DNA from: CAWDDA01 sp963813345
Lineage (GTDB): Bacteria > Acidobacteriota > Blastocatellia > RBC074
NCBI GenBank assembly: GCA_963813345.1
Contig: CAWEYR010000004.1
Location: 1-64,000 of the forward strand
DNA length: 64,000 nt
Reading direction: 5' to 3'
In this document: positions 27,709-36,104 of the stretch, in pieces
How the letters are laid out: each line of letters begins with the position of its first letter
Numbering within the stretch: the stretch's first letter is position 1
The notes under the pieces: model-generated
The model's database searches: none
What the model was told of the DNA's origin: nothing
The model's input: only the letters and a program-made list of their open reading frames with translations
Program-made: the position numbers and the translations under genes

Positions 27709-28967
27709 GTGGACGCTGCCGATCTTTCACCAGTCCCGGAAGCGCAACGCACGCAATCCCCTTTCGATCTCTTCCTGATCTTCGCCGCCGCCAACGTCGT
27801 CGCCACGACAATGCAGACGGGTGCGGCGCTCGGACTGCGCTACGGCGGGAGCCAGGCCATCGCGATCGCGCTGGCCGGCGCCGTATTCGGCGCATTGCTG
27901 GTCGCGGCGCTGGCGCCGGTCGGATCGCGGACCGGCATGCCGTCGATGATCGCAGCGCGGGCGCCGCTCGGGTATCGGGGGGCGCAGATTGTTTCCGGCC
28001 TCCTCTATCTCACCAACTTCGCCTGGATCGCAATCAATAACCAGATCGCGGCCTCGGCATGCGCGCAGGTGCTCGGCGGCCCGGACAGCGCACGCATCTG
28101 GGCCGCAATCCTCGGCGTCGCCGCCGTCATCGTCGTCGCCCGCGGCCCACGCGCGGTCGGATACGCGGATCGAATCGCGGTGCCGATGATGGCGATCGCC
28201 GGCGGGGTACTCACATACGCAGTGTTTACGACCGCACCTCTGCGCACCTGAGGCACCCCTGGCACCTGAGGCACCCAGTGCGTTCTGGGGTCTTGACGTT
28301 GTCATCGGCTACCAAGTGTCGTGGCTGCTGATGTTTGCCGATTATTCGCGCTACACACGATCGGGCCGCCGAGCGGCGTCTGCGGTGTTCGCCGGACTGG
28401 CCGTGCCGGCGCTGTGGCTGATGCCGGTCGGATGGAGCCTGGCGCGAATCGCGGGCAGCGACGATCCGGGCACGATGCTCGCCGCGGCGGGGGTGGGCTG
28501 GTGGACTGCCCTGCTCATCGCGCTTGCGTCGGTGACGACCAACTTCGTGAACATCTACCTGTCGTCGCTTGCCTGGCGAACGCTGTCGCCGCGATCGACG
28601 GGCTCCGGAACGGTGTGGACGATTGGATTGATCGGCACCGCGCTCGGATTGATCTCGTCCGGCTGGCTGACGCGGTTTGCCGAGCTCATGGTGCTGCTTG
28701 GATCGATCCTCGTCCCGGTGGGCGGCGTCTTCCTCGCCCACTTCGTCGTGTTGAAGAAACCAATCGACGTTGCGCGACTCTACGACCCTGCAGTCGCTCC
28801 CTGCGATCAACAACGCCGGCGTTGCCGCCTGGATCGCAGGCTTCATTGTTTACAAGCTTGCGGCACCGATTGGCGCTACATTACCCTCGCTCGCCGCCTC
28901 GATGGCGATTTACGCGTTGCTGGCCAATCGGCAACGCGATACGGTTGTTACACAGAATTCACGTTGA
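27709..28967 (+). CDS. NCS1-family permease, cytosine permease-like (two frameshifts)
   Basis: About 420 residues. GTG 27709 opens VDAADLSPVPEAQRTQSPFD, followed by a polytopic membrane protein: LFLIFAAANVVATTMQTGAA, SRTGMPSMIAARAPLGYRGA, VSGLLYLTNFAWIAINN, LDVVIGYQVSWLLMFADYSR and NFVNIYLSSLAWRTLS. These are NCS1 nucleobase/cation symporter signatures. Frames change between 28210 and 28243 and near 28785. A loop between membrane segments is encoded by a 9-nt repeat (28244-28276) reading APEAPLAPEAPS. Divergent from the amidohydrolase. Confidence 0.85.
28244..28276 (+). repeat. 9-nt tandem repeat inside the permease gene
   Basis: GCACCTGAG, GCACCCCTG, GCACCTGAG, GCACCC. In the permease frame it is free of stops and encodes a Pro/Ala-rich loop; in another frame it gives two TGA stops. 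The unit resembles the intergenic GGCACC arrays at 14691 and 20358. Confidence 0.75.
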
Positions 28968-29006
28968 CGTAACATACGTAAAATCCACGCAACGTACGCT
29001 CGCAAC

Positions 29007-30149
29007 ATGAATCGGTTCGCGCGATGCACGCTCGCAGCAGCGGTCATCCTCCTGCCAGCGATCGGCGCTTCGGCGCAAGGCGACCAGAAGCCGGCTCCCA
29101 GGCCGCCATCCACCTACGACAAGATCTGGGCGACATTCACCGACTGGTACACCGACAAGGACAACCCGGTCGTCCAACGCGTCCTCTTCACGGGCCGCTT
29201 TCACGAGGACTACGCCGCCGTCGAAGCCGACGAAGGCAGCCACAGTGAATGGAACGCGCGTCGGTTGCGCCTCGGTCCGCGCATCACGATGTTCCGCGAC
29301 TACCTGGTGCACACCGAGGTCGAACTGAATCCCCAGGAGCAGGATCCGTTCTACGTCCGCCTCACCGACGCCTACGTGGCCTGGCAGAAGCACCCCAAGG
29401 CCGTCGTGACCGTCGGCAAACAGGCCGTGCAATTCACGCAGGAAGGCGCGACCTCGTCGAGGGAGCTCGTGACGATCGATCGCAGCAATCACGCGAACAA
29501 CATCTGGTTCACGCAGGAATACATGCCCGGGATCAGCCTCTCTGGCCGCGCCGCGCCGTGGACGTATCGGGCGGGAGTGTACTCATCGGGCGCGATGAAT
29601 CGCGAGTTTGGCGATTTCAGTGGCGACGCGTTCACGCTGGCGATCCTTGCCTATGACTTTGGAACAAAGCTCGGCGTGCGAGAGGCGACGCTGACCGGAA
29701 ACTATGTCTATCAGCATCCGGACGCGAACAACACCTTCACCAAGCGCTTCGAGCACGTCGTGTCGGTCCACTTCAGGCTCGACGAGCCGCGCTGGGGCTT
29801 CCGATCGGACGTGTCGAAGACCAAGGGCTATCTCGGGCAGAGCAACGTTTTCGGCGTGATGGCGATGCCGATCTTCAACGCGACCGACAAGCTGCAGTTC
29901 GTGGCGCGCTACACGTATCTCGACAGCGACGGCATCAACGGCCTCTCGCTCGCGACCTACGAAAACAATGTCGTCAGCGGCAAGGGCGATCGCTACACCG
30001 ATGGCTACGTCGGCGCGAGTTACTACTTTTACGGACACCGGCTGAAGCTGCAGACCGGCGTCCAATTCGCGGACATGCAGGATCGTGCAAACGACGGCGG
30101 CGCCTATTCGGGCACGTCGTGGACGACGGGGTTGCGGGTCGGGTGGTGA
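29007..30149 (+). CDS. Phosphate-selective porin O/P-like outer-membrane protein
   Basis: 380 residues with signal peptide MNRFARCTLAAAVILLPAIGASAQ. The body has alternating beta strands ending in a C-terminal aromatic (TGLRVGW). It has the OprO/OprP-type order: VLFTGRFHEDYAAVEADEGS, RRLRLGPRITMFRDYLVHTE, LTDAYVAWQKHPKAVVTVGK, ELVTIDRSNHANNIWFTQEY and YTDGYVGASYYFYGHRLKLQ. Porins of this family pass anions such as phosphate and polyphosphate. No Pho-box could be identified with confidence upstream. It stands alone and ends 4 nt before the 30154 repeat array. Confidence 0.85.
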   Translation: MNRFARCTLAAAVILLPAIGASAQGDQKPAPRPPSTYDKIWATFTDWYTDKDNPVVQRVLFTGRFHEDYAAVEADEGSHSEWNARRLRLGPRITMFRDYLVHTEVELNPQEQDPFYVRLTDAYVAWQKHPKAVVTVGKQAVQFTQEGATSSRELVTIDRSNHANNIWFTQEYMPGISLSGRAAPWTYRAGVYSSGAMNREFGDFSGDAFTLAILAYDFGTKLGVREATLTGNYVYQHPDANNTFTKRFEHVVSVHFRLDEPRWGFRSDVSKTKGYLGQSNVFGVMAMPIFNATDKLQFVARYTYLDSDGINGLSLATYENNVVSGKGDRYTDGYVGASYYFYGHRLKLQTGVQFADMQDRANDGGAYSGTSWTTGLRVGW

Positions 30150-30153
30150 GACA

Positions 30154-30269
30154 GGCCAGCAGGCTAGCAGGCCAGCAGGCCAGCAGGCTACGAATGGGAC
30201 CATTCCGCTAGCCCGTAGCGTAGCCTGCTAGCCTGCTAGCCTGTTAGCCTGTTAGCCTGTTAGCCTGTT
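30154..30269. repeat. Inverted 8-nt tandem arrays around core CGAATGGGACCATTCCG
   Basis: The left array has five copies of GGCYAGCA. The core at 30191-30207 contains the hairpin GAATGG-GA-CCATTC. The right array has six to seven copies of the complementary unit (CTAGCCTG/TTAGCCTG) running up to the ATG of ubiX at 30270. The whole folds into a roughly 115-nt hairpin and leaves no Shine-Dalgarno for ubiX. The core recurs at 63499 with one mismatch, in a hairpin with different arms. Confidence 0.9.
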
Positions 30270-30875
30270 ATGGCGCATTTCACTGAGCCGCCTCGACGCC
30301 TGATCGTTGCCATGACCGGCGCGAGCGGATCGATCTTCGGTGTGCGGCTGTTGCAGAAGCTGCGCGGCACCGGCATCGAGACGCACCTCGTGATGAGCCG
30401 CTGGGCGGCGCGAACGCTGGTCCACGAAACACCGTACACGCCCGAACAGGTCCAGAAGCTCGCCGACGTCGTCCATCCGTTGACCGATCAGGGCGCGTCG
30501 ATTTCGAGCGGATCGTTCTTGACGATGGGGATGGTGGTGGTGCCGTGCAGCGCGCGCACTCTCGCCGCGATCGCGCACGGCATCGGCGACAACTTGATTC
30601 ATCGCGCCGCCGATGTCGTCCTCAAGGAGCGTCGCAAGCTGGTGCTGGCCGTCCGCGAATCACCGCTCAGCGAGATTCATCTCGAGAACATGTTGAAGCT
30701 GTCGCGGATGGGCGTAGTCATCAGCCCGCCGTTGCCGGCGTTCTACACCCGGCCGGCATCGATCGACGAGATGGTCGATCATTCCGTGTCGCGCATCCTC
30801 GATCAAATCGGGATTCACCTCGACGCGAATCGCTGGTCGGGCGAGATGGAGGCGGCCGTCCGAGAGACCGACTGA
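30270..30875 (+). CDS. ubiX: Flavin prenyltransferase UbiX/Pad1
   Basis: 201 residues, intact. It has the flavoprotein signature RRLIVAMTGASGSIFGVRLL, SFLTMGMVVVPCSARTLAAI, RAADVVLKERRKLVLAVRES and MLKLSRMGVVISPPLPAFYT. UbiX joins a dimethylallyl group to FMN to make the prenylated cofactor of UbiD decarboxylases. No ubiD is in the window. The start codon directly follows the inverted repeat array. Eight nt separate its stop from the ICMT-like gene. Confidence 0.95.
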   Translation: MAHFTEPPRRLIVAMTGASGSIFGVRLLQKLRGTGIETHLVMSRWAARTLVHETPYTPEQVQKLADVVHPLTDQGASISSGSFLTMGMVVVPCSARTLAAIAHGIGDNLIHRAADVVLKERRKLVLAVRESPLSEIHLENMLKLSRMGVVISPPLPAFYTRPASIDEMVDHSVSRILDQIGIHLDANRWSGEMEAAVRETD

Positions 30876-30882
30876 CGACTGC

Positions 30883-31486
30883 ATGGACCTCGACGCCACC
30901 TTCCGGCCCATCGTCGTCGTCGCGTTCTTCACCATCATCGGGATCGCGCTCCCGTTCCGGATCCGATCCCAGTCGACTGGCGAAAAGCTCGATCGCATGC
31001 AGGAGGGCGTGGTCACGCTGATCTCGCTGCGGCTCATGGGGCTCGCGGCGTGGGCGGGCGTGATCGCATTCATGATCAGCCCGGCCTCGATGGCCTGGTC
31101 GTCGCTGCCGCTGAACGCCGCGGGCCGATGGTCGGGCGTCATCCTCATCGCGATCACGGCGATTCTTCTCCTGTGGACGCTGCGCAGCCTTGGCCCGAAC
31201 CTGACCGACACCGTCGTGACGCGTCAGGCCCACGCGCTGGTGACGCGCGGACCATATCGATGGGTGCGGCACCCGTTCTACGACTGCATGTTCCTGTTTC
31301 TGATCAGCATCGCGCTGATGACCGCGAACTGGTTCGTGATGGCGGCCGGAGTGGTGACCTTCTCGATTCTCGCGGCGCGGTCGCGCACGGAAGAGAAGAA
31401 GCTGCTCGAACGTTTCGGCGAACCCTATCGCGCGTACCGCGCATCGACCGGGCGATTCATTCCCGGCATCGGCCGCGTCGGCTTAA
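30883..31486 (+). CDS. Isoprenylcysteine carboxyl methyltransferase-like membrane protein
   Basis: About 200 residues and several membrane segments (FRPIVVVAFFTIIGIALPF, LRLMGLAAWAGVIAFMISPA, WSGVILIAITAILLLW, MFLFLISIALMTANWFVMAA). The C-terminal ICMT/PEMT signature is VTRGPYRWVRHPFYDCMF, then RTEEKKLLERFGEPYRAYRA. Membrane methyltransferases of this group use SAM; the substrate is unknown. After GRFIPG the frame stays open far into antisense; a one-base shift gives a stop at 31484-31486 sharing TTAA with the convergent hydratase gene, which I take as the end. Confidence 0.8.
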
Positions 31487-32295
31487 GCGACGATCCTGAC
31501 CGTGAGTGGCGGCAGGGTAATTCCTTCGACAACGGCACTGTAAGTCTCACCGGGCGCGAGGAGTTGCGCTTCGGTCAGCGTGCCGGAGCTGACGTACTCT
31601 CCGGCCGCCAGCGGCGGCTGACCCTGCTTGACGACTGCGCTGCCAAGCTCGCCGAGGCACAGCGCCGGACTCTTCAGGGAGTTCTTCCCCGATCCTTGCG
31701 CCACCGTCTCGCCGTTCCTTTGCAAGGTGACGGTGAACGATCCGAGCTGGTCCACCAGCGCCGGGATGTTGGCGGCTGTGACGGCAAGCGGCGCGCCGAC
31801 GATCAGCCCGGCGTGCAATCCGTACGCGGCGACGAAATCGATCGGCGTGAACTTCCAGTCGGGAAACACGCAATCGATGATCTCGAAGCCAAGCGAAATC
31901 GACTCGACGCAATCGAGCACCATGCCGGCTTCCGTGGCGCCGTCGAGCGGCTTCCTGAGCCGAAACACGATTTCCGGCTCGATCTTCGGCGCGACCATCC
32001 TGCCGATCGTCAGCGTGGCTTCGTTGCCGGCGGCGAGGCGCACCGTGTCGTCGTACATGTGCGCCCACACCAGCGTGTCGAGCTTGAGCACGCGCCACAT
32101 CGCCTTGTTGGCGAAGCCGACCTTGCGGCCGACGGTGCGGCGGCCTTCAGCCTGTCGCAGGTGGACGAGCTCGCGCTCAACCGCATACGCGCCGGCGAGG
32201 TCCAGGCTCCCCTCTCGCATCGTCGGCGCTTGAATCAGCTGCTTGTTGGCATACGCAGCGGCAATCTCCGCGGCGAGCCCAGGTGCATCAGCCAT
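31483..32295 (-). CDS. 2-keto-4-pentenoate hydratase-like protein (FAH superfamily)
   Basis: 270 residues from ATG 32295 (MADAPGLAAEIAAAYANKQL). It has the hydratase/decarboxylase pattern of the MhpD/DmpE branch: TVGRKVGFANKAMWRVL, metal ligands in APKIEPEIVFRL, CVESISLGFEIIDCVFPDWK, FVAAYGLHAGLIVGAPL and GSGKNSLKSPALCLGEL. Such enzymes hydrate 2-hydroxypentadienoate or act on related 2-oxo acids. It is the last gene of a minus-strand operon after the OFA transporter (7-nt gap). Confidence 0.85.
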   Translation of the reverse strand: MADAPGLAAEIAAAYANKQLIQAPTMREGSLDLAGAYAVERELVHLRQAEGRRTVGRKVGFANKAMWRVLKLDTLVWAHMYDDTVRLAAGNEATLTIGRMVAPKIEPEIVFRLRKPLDGATEAGMVLDCVESISLGFEIIDCVFPDWKFTPIDFVAAYGLHAGLIVGAPLAVTAANIPALVDQLGSFTVTLQRNGETVAQGSGKNSLKSPALCLGELGSAVVKQGQPPLAAGEYVSSGTLTEAQLLAPGETYSAVVEGITLPPLTVRIVA

Positions 32296-32302
32296 CGATC
32301 GA

Positions 32303-33544
32303 TCAGCGGCCGGCGGCCGCAAGCTGTGGCGCCACGACGAGATCCTTCTGCCGCGAGGTCTTCAATCCAAAGGCGATGCCCGCCGCAACGAGCGCCATGA
32401 TCGCGCTCCCGTAGAAGCCCATCGACCAGCTGCCCGACTGCTCGTACAGCATCGCGGCGACCCAGCCGCCCATGATCGATGCGACACCCTTTGCGGTATA
32501 GAGCACCGCATAGTTCGAGGTCGCGTGCTTGGCGCCGAAGTAGTCACCCGACATCGCCGGGAAGAGCGAGTAGATCTCACCCCAGGTGAAATACACGAAC
32601 ACCAGCGTCGCCGAGAACCACGCGCTCGACCGTGAGCCAACCGCGACGACCATGAAGAGCGCGATCGCCTGGAGAACGAACGCGAGAATCATCGTCTGCT
32701 CGCGGCCAAGCCGATCGGAAGCCCAGCCCCAGAAAATGCGGCTCGCGCCGTTCGCGAGCGGGCTCAATGTCGCCGCAAGCGTCAGCGCCGATGCGGCGAG
32801 GCCCCACGATCTCGACATCGGCCCGGCGTTGGCGGTCACGAGCAATCCGCCTGTGGCCATCAGCACGAATGCGACGTACATCGCATAAAACTGCGGCGTA
32901 CGCAGCACTTCGAGCGTCGTGAACTGGCGCTTGCCGAGCTGAGATCCGGCCGACGCCGCCGGCTTCGGCGCCGATGCGGCCTCCTGCGGCGGGTGACGCA
33001 GGAACTGCGCGACCAGCAGGATCAGGAACCCCTGCACCAGTCCGGTGGCGATGAAGGCCTGTTGATAACCGCCGTTGGCGATGATCGACGAAATGATCGG
33101 AATGAAAAGCGCCGTGCCGCCGCCGAACCCCGCGGCCATGATGCCCGACGCGAGGCCGCGCTTGTCCTTGAACCACTTGAGCGCCGATCCGATCGATCCG
33201 CTGTAGACGAATGCGGCGCCGGTGCCCGCGATGCAGTACAGGACGTAGAGTTGCGGCAGCGTCGTGGCGTAGCCAAGGCCCGCCCATCCGAGCCCGCACA
33301 AGAGACCGGCCGCGCTGATAAACCCGCGCGGACCGAGACGATCGATCAGCCACCCGTCAAGCGGCTGCACCCAGGTCTGAAACAGGATGAACAGCGTGAA
33401 CGCAAACTGGATGTCCGAAAGCTTCCAGCCCGTGCTGGTTTGCAGCGGCTGCACGAACAGCGTCCATGCATATTGCAAGTTCGCGATCATGATCATCGCG
33501 ATCAGGGACGCGCCCAGCTGAAACCACCGGTTGTTCAGGTTCAC
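32303..33544 (-). CDS. OFA-family (oxalate/formate antiporter-like) MFS transporter
   Basis: About 413 residues from GTG 33544, which overlaps the stop of the upstream reductase (GTGA) and has AAGGAG upstream. Twelve membrane segments are visible, starting FQLGASLIAMIMIANLQYAW. MFS motifs include GWLIDRLGPRGFISAAGLL and GWASDRLGREQTMILAF. Other family features are WFKDKRGLASGIMAAGFGGG, YTAKGVASIMGGWVAAMLYE and WGEIYSLFPAMSGDYFGAKH, all typical of the OFA family that exchanges small mono- and dicarboxylates. The neighbours suggest a carboxylic acid substrate. Confidence 0.9.
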   Translation of the reverse strand: MNLNNRWFQLGASLIAMIMIANLQYAWTLFVQPLQTSTGWKLSDIQFAFTLFILFQTWVQPLDGWLIDRLGPRGFISAAGLLCGLGWAGLGYATTLPQLYVLYCIAGTGAAFVYSGSIGSALKWFKDKRGLASGIMAAGFGGGTALFIPIISSIIANGGYQQAFIATGLVQGFLILLVAQFLRHPPQEAASAPKPAASAGSQLGKRQFTTLEVLRTPQFYAMYVAFVLMATGGLLVTANAGPMSRSWGLAASALTLAATLSPLANGASRIFWGWASDRLGREQTMILAFVLQAIALFMVVAVGSRSSAWFSATLVFVYFTWGEIYSLFPAMSGDYFGAKHATSNYAVLYTAKGVASIMGGWVAAMLYEQSGSWSMGFYGSAIMALVAAGIAFGLKTSRQKDLVVAPQLAAAGR

Positions 33545-34521
33545 GCCTGACTCCTTTTTTTCTCGTCCAGCATCTTTACGCACGCATAGACGGCGCGCGT
33601 TGCCGGCATCGGCACACCGAGGCGATCGCCAAGCTCGACGACGGCGCCGACCACCGCCTCGATCTCCATCGGCCGTCCGGCTTCCAGATCCTGCAGCATC
33701 GAGGTCTTGTGCGCACCAACTTTTTCGGCGCCGGCCATGCGTTGGTCGATCGAGATCGGCAACTCGATGCCAAGCTTCCCGGCCACGGCTTCCGTCTCAT
33801 TCATGATTTCGCGGATGACCCGGTTGGTATCGGGATGGCGGACCAGCTCCGCCAGCGTCCCGAACGTCAGCGCGCTGATGGGATTGAACGCGACATTGCC
33901 GAGCAGCTTGACCCAGATCTCGTGCCGAAATCTCGTGGTCACCGGGCAGCGGAAGCCGGCGCCGATCAGGACTTCAGCAAGCTTCTTGGTGCGTTCGGAC
34001 TTCGTGCCGTCGGGCTCACCGAAACTCAGTCGATTGCCTTCGATGTGTCGAATGACGCCAGGCTCGACGATATCGGTCGCAAAATACGCGAGCGAGCCAA
34101 CCACCCGCCGCGGCTCGATCGCGCTCGCAATTACGCCGCCAGGATCGACACGTTCGAGGCGCAGGTCGTTGAGCTCGCCGGCGAAATTCTGGAAGTACCA
34201 CCACGGGATGCCGTTCTGCGTGCTGACGACGAACGTCTCAGGCCCGAACAGTTGCGGCAACGAGGGCGCGAGTCCCGTCAGCGCGTGCGCCTTGACGCCG
34301 AGAAAGACGACGTCGGCCTTGCCGATGGTCGCGAGATCGCCGGTGACAAGCGGTTTGACCTCGAAGTCGCCTTCTTCGGCGCTCGTCACCCGCAGGCCGC
34401 GCTCCTGCATCGCTTTGAGATGCGGGCCGCGCGCAAACAGCACGACATCGGCCCCGGCCTTCGCCAGCCGCGCGCCGATGTAGCCACCGATCGCGCCGGC
34501 GCCCGCGATTACTATTTTCAT
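33541..34521 (-). CDS. 2-dehydropantoate 2-reductase-family protein
   Basis: 326 residues. The N-terminal NADPH-binding Rossmann motif is MKIVIAGAGAIGGYIGARLA. Other family blocks are DVVFLGVKAHAL, VVSTQNGIPWWYFQNFAG, the catalytic Lys region RFRHEIWVKLLGNVAFNPIS and the C-terminal KTSMLQDLEAGRPMEIEAVV. The family includes PanE of pantothenate synthesis, but its position between an acyl-CoA ligase and a transporter argues for reduction of another 2-oxo acid. ATGA overlap with the ligase stop and GTGA overlap with the transporter start indicate tight coupling. Confidence 0.85.
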   Translation of the reverse strand: MKIVIAGAGAIGGYIGARLAKAGADVVLFARGPHLKAMQERGLRVTSAEEGDFEVKPLVTGDLATIGKADVVFLGVKAHALTGLAPSLPQLFGPETFVVSTQNGIPWWYFQNFAGELNDLRLERVDPGGVIASAIEPRRVVGSLAYFATDIVEPGVIRHIEGNRLSFGEPDGTKSERTKKLAEVLIGAGFRCPVTTRFRHEIWVKLLGNVAFNPISALTFGTLAELVRHPDTNRVIREIMNETEAVAGKLGIELPISIDQRMAGAEKVGAHKTSMLQDLEAGRPMEIEAVVGAVVELGDRLGVPMPATRAVYACVKMLDEKKRSQA

Positions 34522-36044
34522 CAGGCTTTCGGAGCGAACGCCTGCGCGACGATGCGACGCTGGATCTTGCCGGTGGCGGTGCGCGGAATCGTCTCGGTGA
34601 TGTGGATCTGCTTCGGCCGCTTGAAGTCCGACAGCTTCTCCTTGCAGTACGCGAGCAGCTCGGCCTCGGTGATCTTGTCCTTGAGCGTGACCGCCGCCTC
34701 GACTTCCTCGCCCCACATCTTGTGCGGCACGCCGAAGCACACCGCTTCGCCGACCGCCGGATGCGCCATCAGCACCTCGTCGATCTCGCGCGGCGAGATC
34801 TTTTCGCCGCCGCGGTTGATCAGCTCCTTCAACCGGCCGACGAGCGTGAGGTAGCCGTTCTCGTCGAGGAAGCCCTGGTCGCCGGTGCGGAACCATCCGT
34901 CGAAGAACGACGTCGCGTTCGCCTCGGGATTGTTCTCGTAGCCGGTGATCACGTTCGGGCCCTTGATGCAGACCTCGCCGCGCTCGAGCGGCTTGAGGTG
35001 ATTGCCCTTGTCGTCGGCGATGGTGATCTCCACGTCGGTGCCGGGCCCGACCGATCCCGGCAGATGCGGCCCGTTCTGCGGCAGCGGATTCGACGACATC
35101 TGGTGGGCGGCCTCAGTCATGCCATACGCCTCGAGAACCGGCGCGCCGAATGCCGATTCGAGATCGTGCAGTACTTGCGGCGGCAGCGACGCGCTGCAGG
35201 AACGAATGAAGCGCAGCTTCGCGGCGCCGGCGGGCTTCGGCTGGCCGGTCTTCACACGCGCGAGCAGCAGCTGGTGGATCGTCGGCACCGCGGAGTACCA
35301 CGTCGCGCCGTGCGCCTCCGCCGTCTGCCAGAAGTTCATCGGGTTGAACTTGCCCGGCACGACCACGGTGCCACCGGTGGCGAGCGTGGCGAGCGTCGAC
35401 GCGACGAGGCCATGCACGTGAAAGAGCGGCATCACGCACAGCGACACGTCTTCCTGCGACAGCGCGTAGCTGCGGGCGACGTTGCGCGACGAGATCGAGA
35501 GGTTCCGGTGGCTGAGCGGCACGCGCTTTGGCCGCCCGGTGCTGCCGCTCGTGTGAAGGATCAGAGCCACGTCATCGATTGACGGCGGTGGCAACGGCTT
35601 GCGTTCGCCCACACCCTGGATCGTGACCTTGCCGTTCGCGTCGGTATCGACGATCAGCATGCGGACACCCTTTGCCTGCGCCGCGCTGCGGGCATCGGGC
35701 AGGCCATCGGGCGGAAGCAGGATCACTTTCGCATTGGTGTCGTCGAGAAAGAACTGGAACTCGTCGTCCTTGTAGCCCGGGTTGAGCGGCGCCGAGGTGG
35801 CGGCCATCGACGAGGCCAGGAACGAGACGATGCAAGCGAGGCCGTTCGGCATCGCCATGCCGATCCGATCGCCTCGCCGGACGCCGGCGGCGGCCAGCGA
35901 TTCGGCGAGCGCGGTGACGTTCTCCCTCAACGCGGCGTAACTAATCTTCAGGTTCTGTTCGGGAACGATGATGGCGGTATTTGTTGCCGGCACCGAATCG
36001 GTCAGTCCGAGCAGGGTCGTCGGTGACGCATTTGCGGAAGTCAT
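34521..36044 (-). CDS. AMP-forming acyl-CoA synthetase, oxalyl-CoA synthetase-like
   Basis: About 507 residues from ATG 36044 (MTSANASPTTLLGLTDSVPA). ANL-superfamily motifs: ATP-binding LILHTSGSTGRPKRVPLSHR, EAYGMTEAAHQM, GWFRTGDQGFLDENGYLTLV, GRLKELINRGGEKISPREID and C-terminal Lys in PRTATGKIQRRIV. By overall resemblance it is close to the AAE3/oxalate-CoA ligase group, which agrees with the OFA transporter in the operon. Other short dicarboxylates are possible. First gene of the four-gene operon; divergent from the NHL gene with a 60-nt gap. Confidence 0.87.
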   Translation of the reverse strand: MTSANASPTTLLGLTDSVPATNTAIIVPEQNLKISYAALRENVTALAESLAAAGVRRGDRIGMAMPNGLACIVSFLASSMAATSAPLNPGYKDDEFQFFLDDTNAKVILLPPDGLPDARSAAQAKGVRMLIVDTDANGKVTIQGVGERKPLPPPSIDDVALILHTSGSTGRPKRVPLSHRNLSISSRNVARSYALSQEDVSLCVMPLFHVHGLVASTLATLATGGTVVVPGKFNPMNFWQTAEAHGATWYSAVPTIHQLLLARVKTGQPKPAGAAKLRFIRSCSASLPPQVLHDLESAFGAPVLEAYGMTEAAHQMSSNPLPQNGPHLPGSVGPGTDVEITIADDKGNHLKPLERGEVCIKGPNVITGYENNPEANATSFFDGWFRTGDQGFLDENGYLTLVGRLKELINRGGEKISPREIDEVLMAHPAVGEAVCFGVPHKMWGEEVEAAVTLKDKITEAELLAYCKEKLSDFKRPKQIHITETIPRTATGKIQRRIVAQAFAPKA

Positions 36045-36104
36045 GGGAGCTACAATTTGCTTCACCGCGCTCCAATCGTCAACCGCTAATGGCAGTGGAG
36101 GCTC

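Noticed and set aside
26622..28040. Long plus-strand open frame of about 470 codons opposite the amidohydrolase
   Set aside because: Arg/Ala-rich low-complexity translation typical of antisense frames in high-GC DNA; the minus strand has complete amidohydrolase motifs.
30150..30269. CRISPR array at the 8-nt repeats
   Set aside because: Units are 8 nt, contiguous without spacers and inverted about a centre; there are no cas genes in the window.
33541..34896. A longer reductase with an N-terminal domain of about 125 residues
   Set aside because: The extra part is an out-of-frame reading of the acyl-CoA ligase C-terminus; the Rossmann start at 34521 with ATGA overlap is clear.
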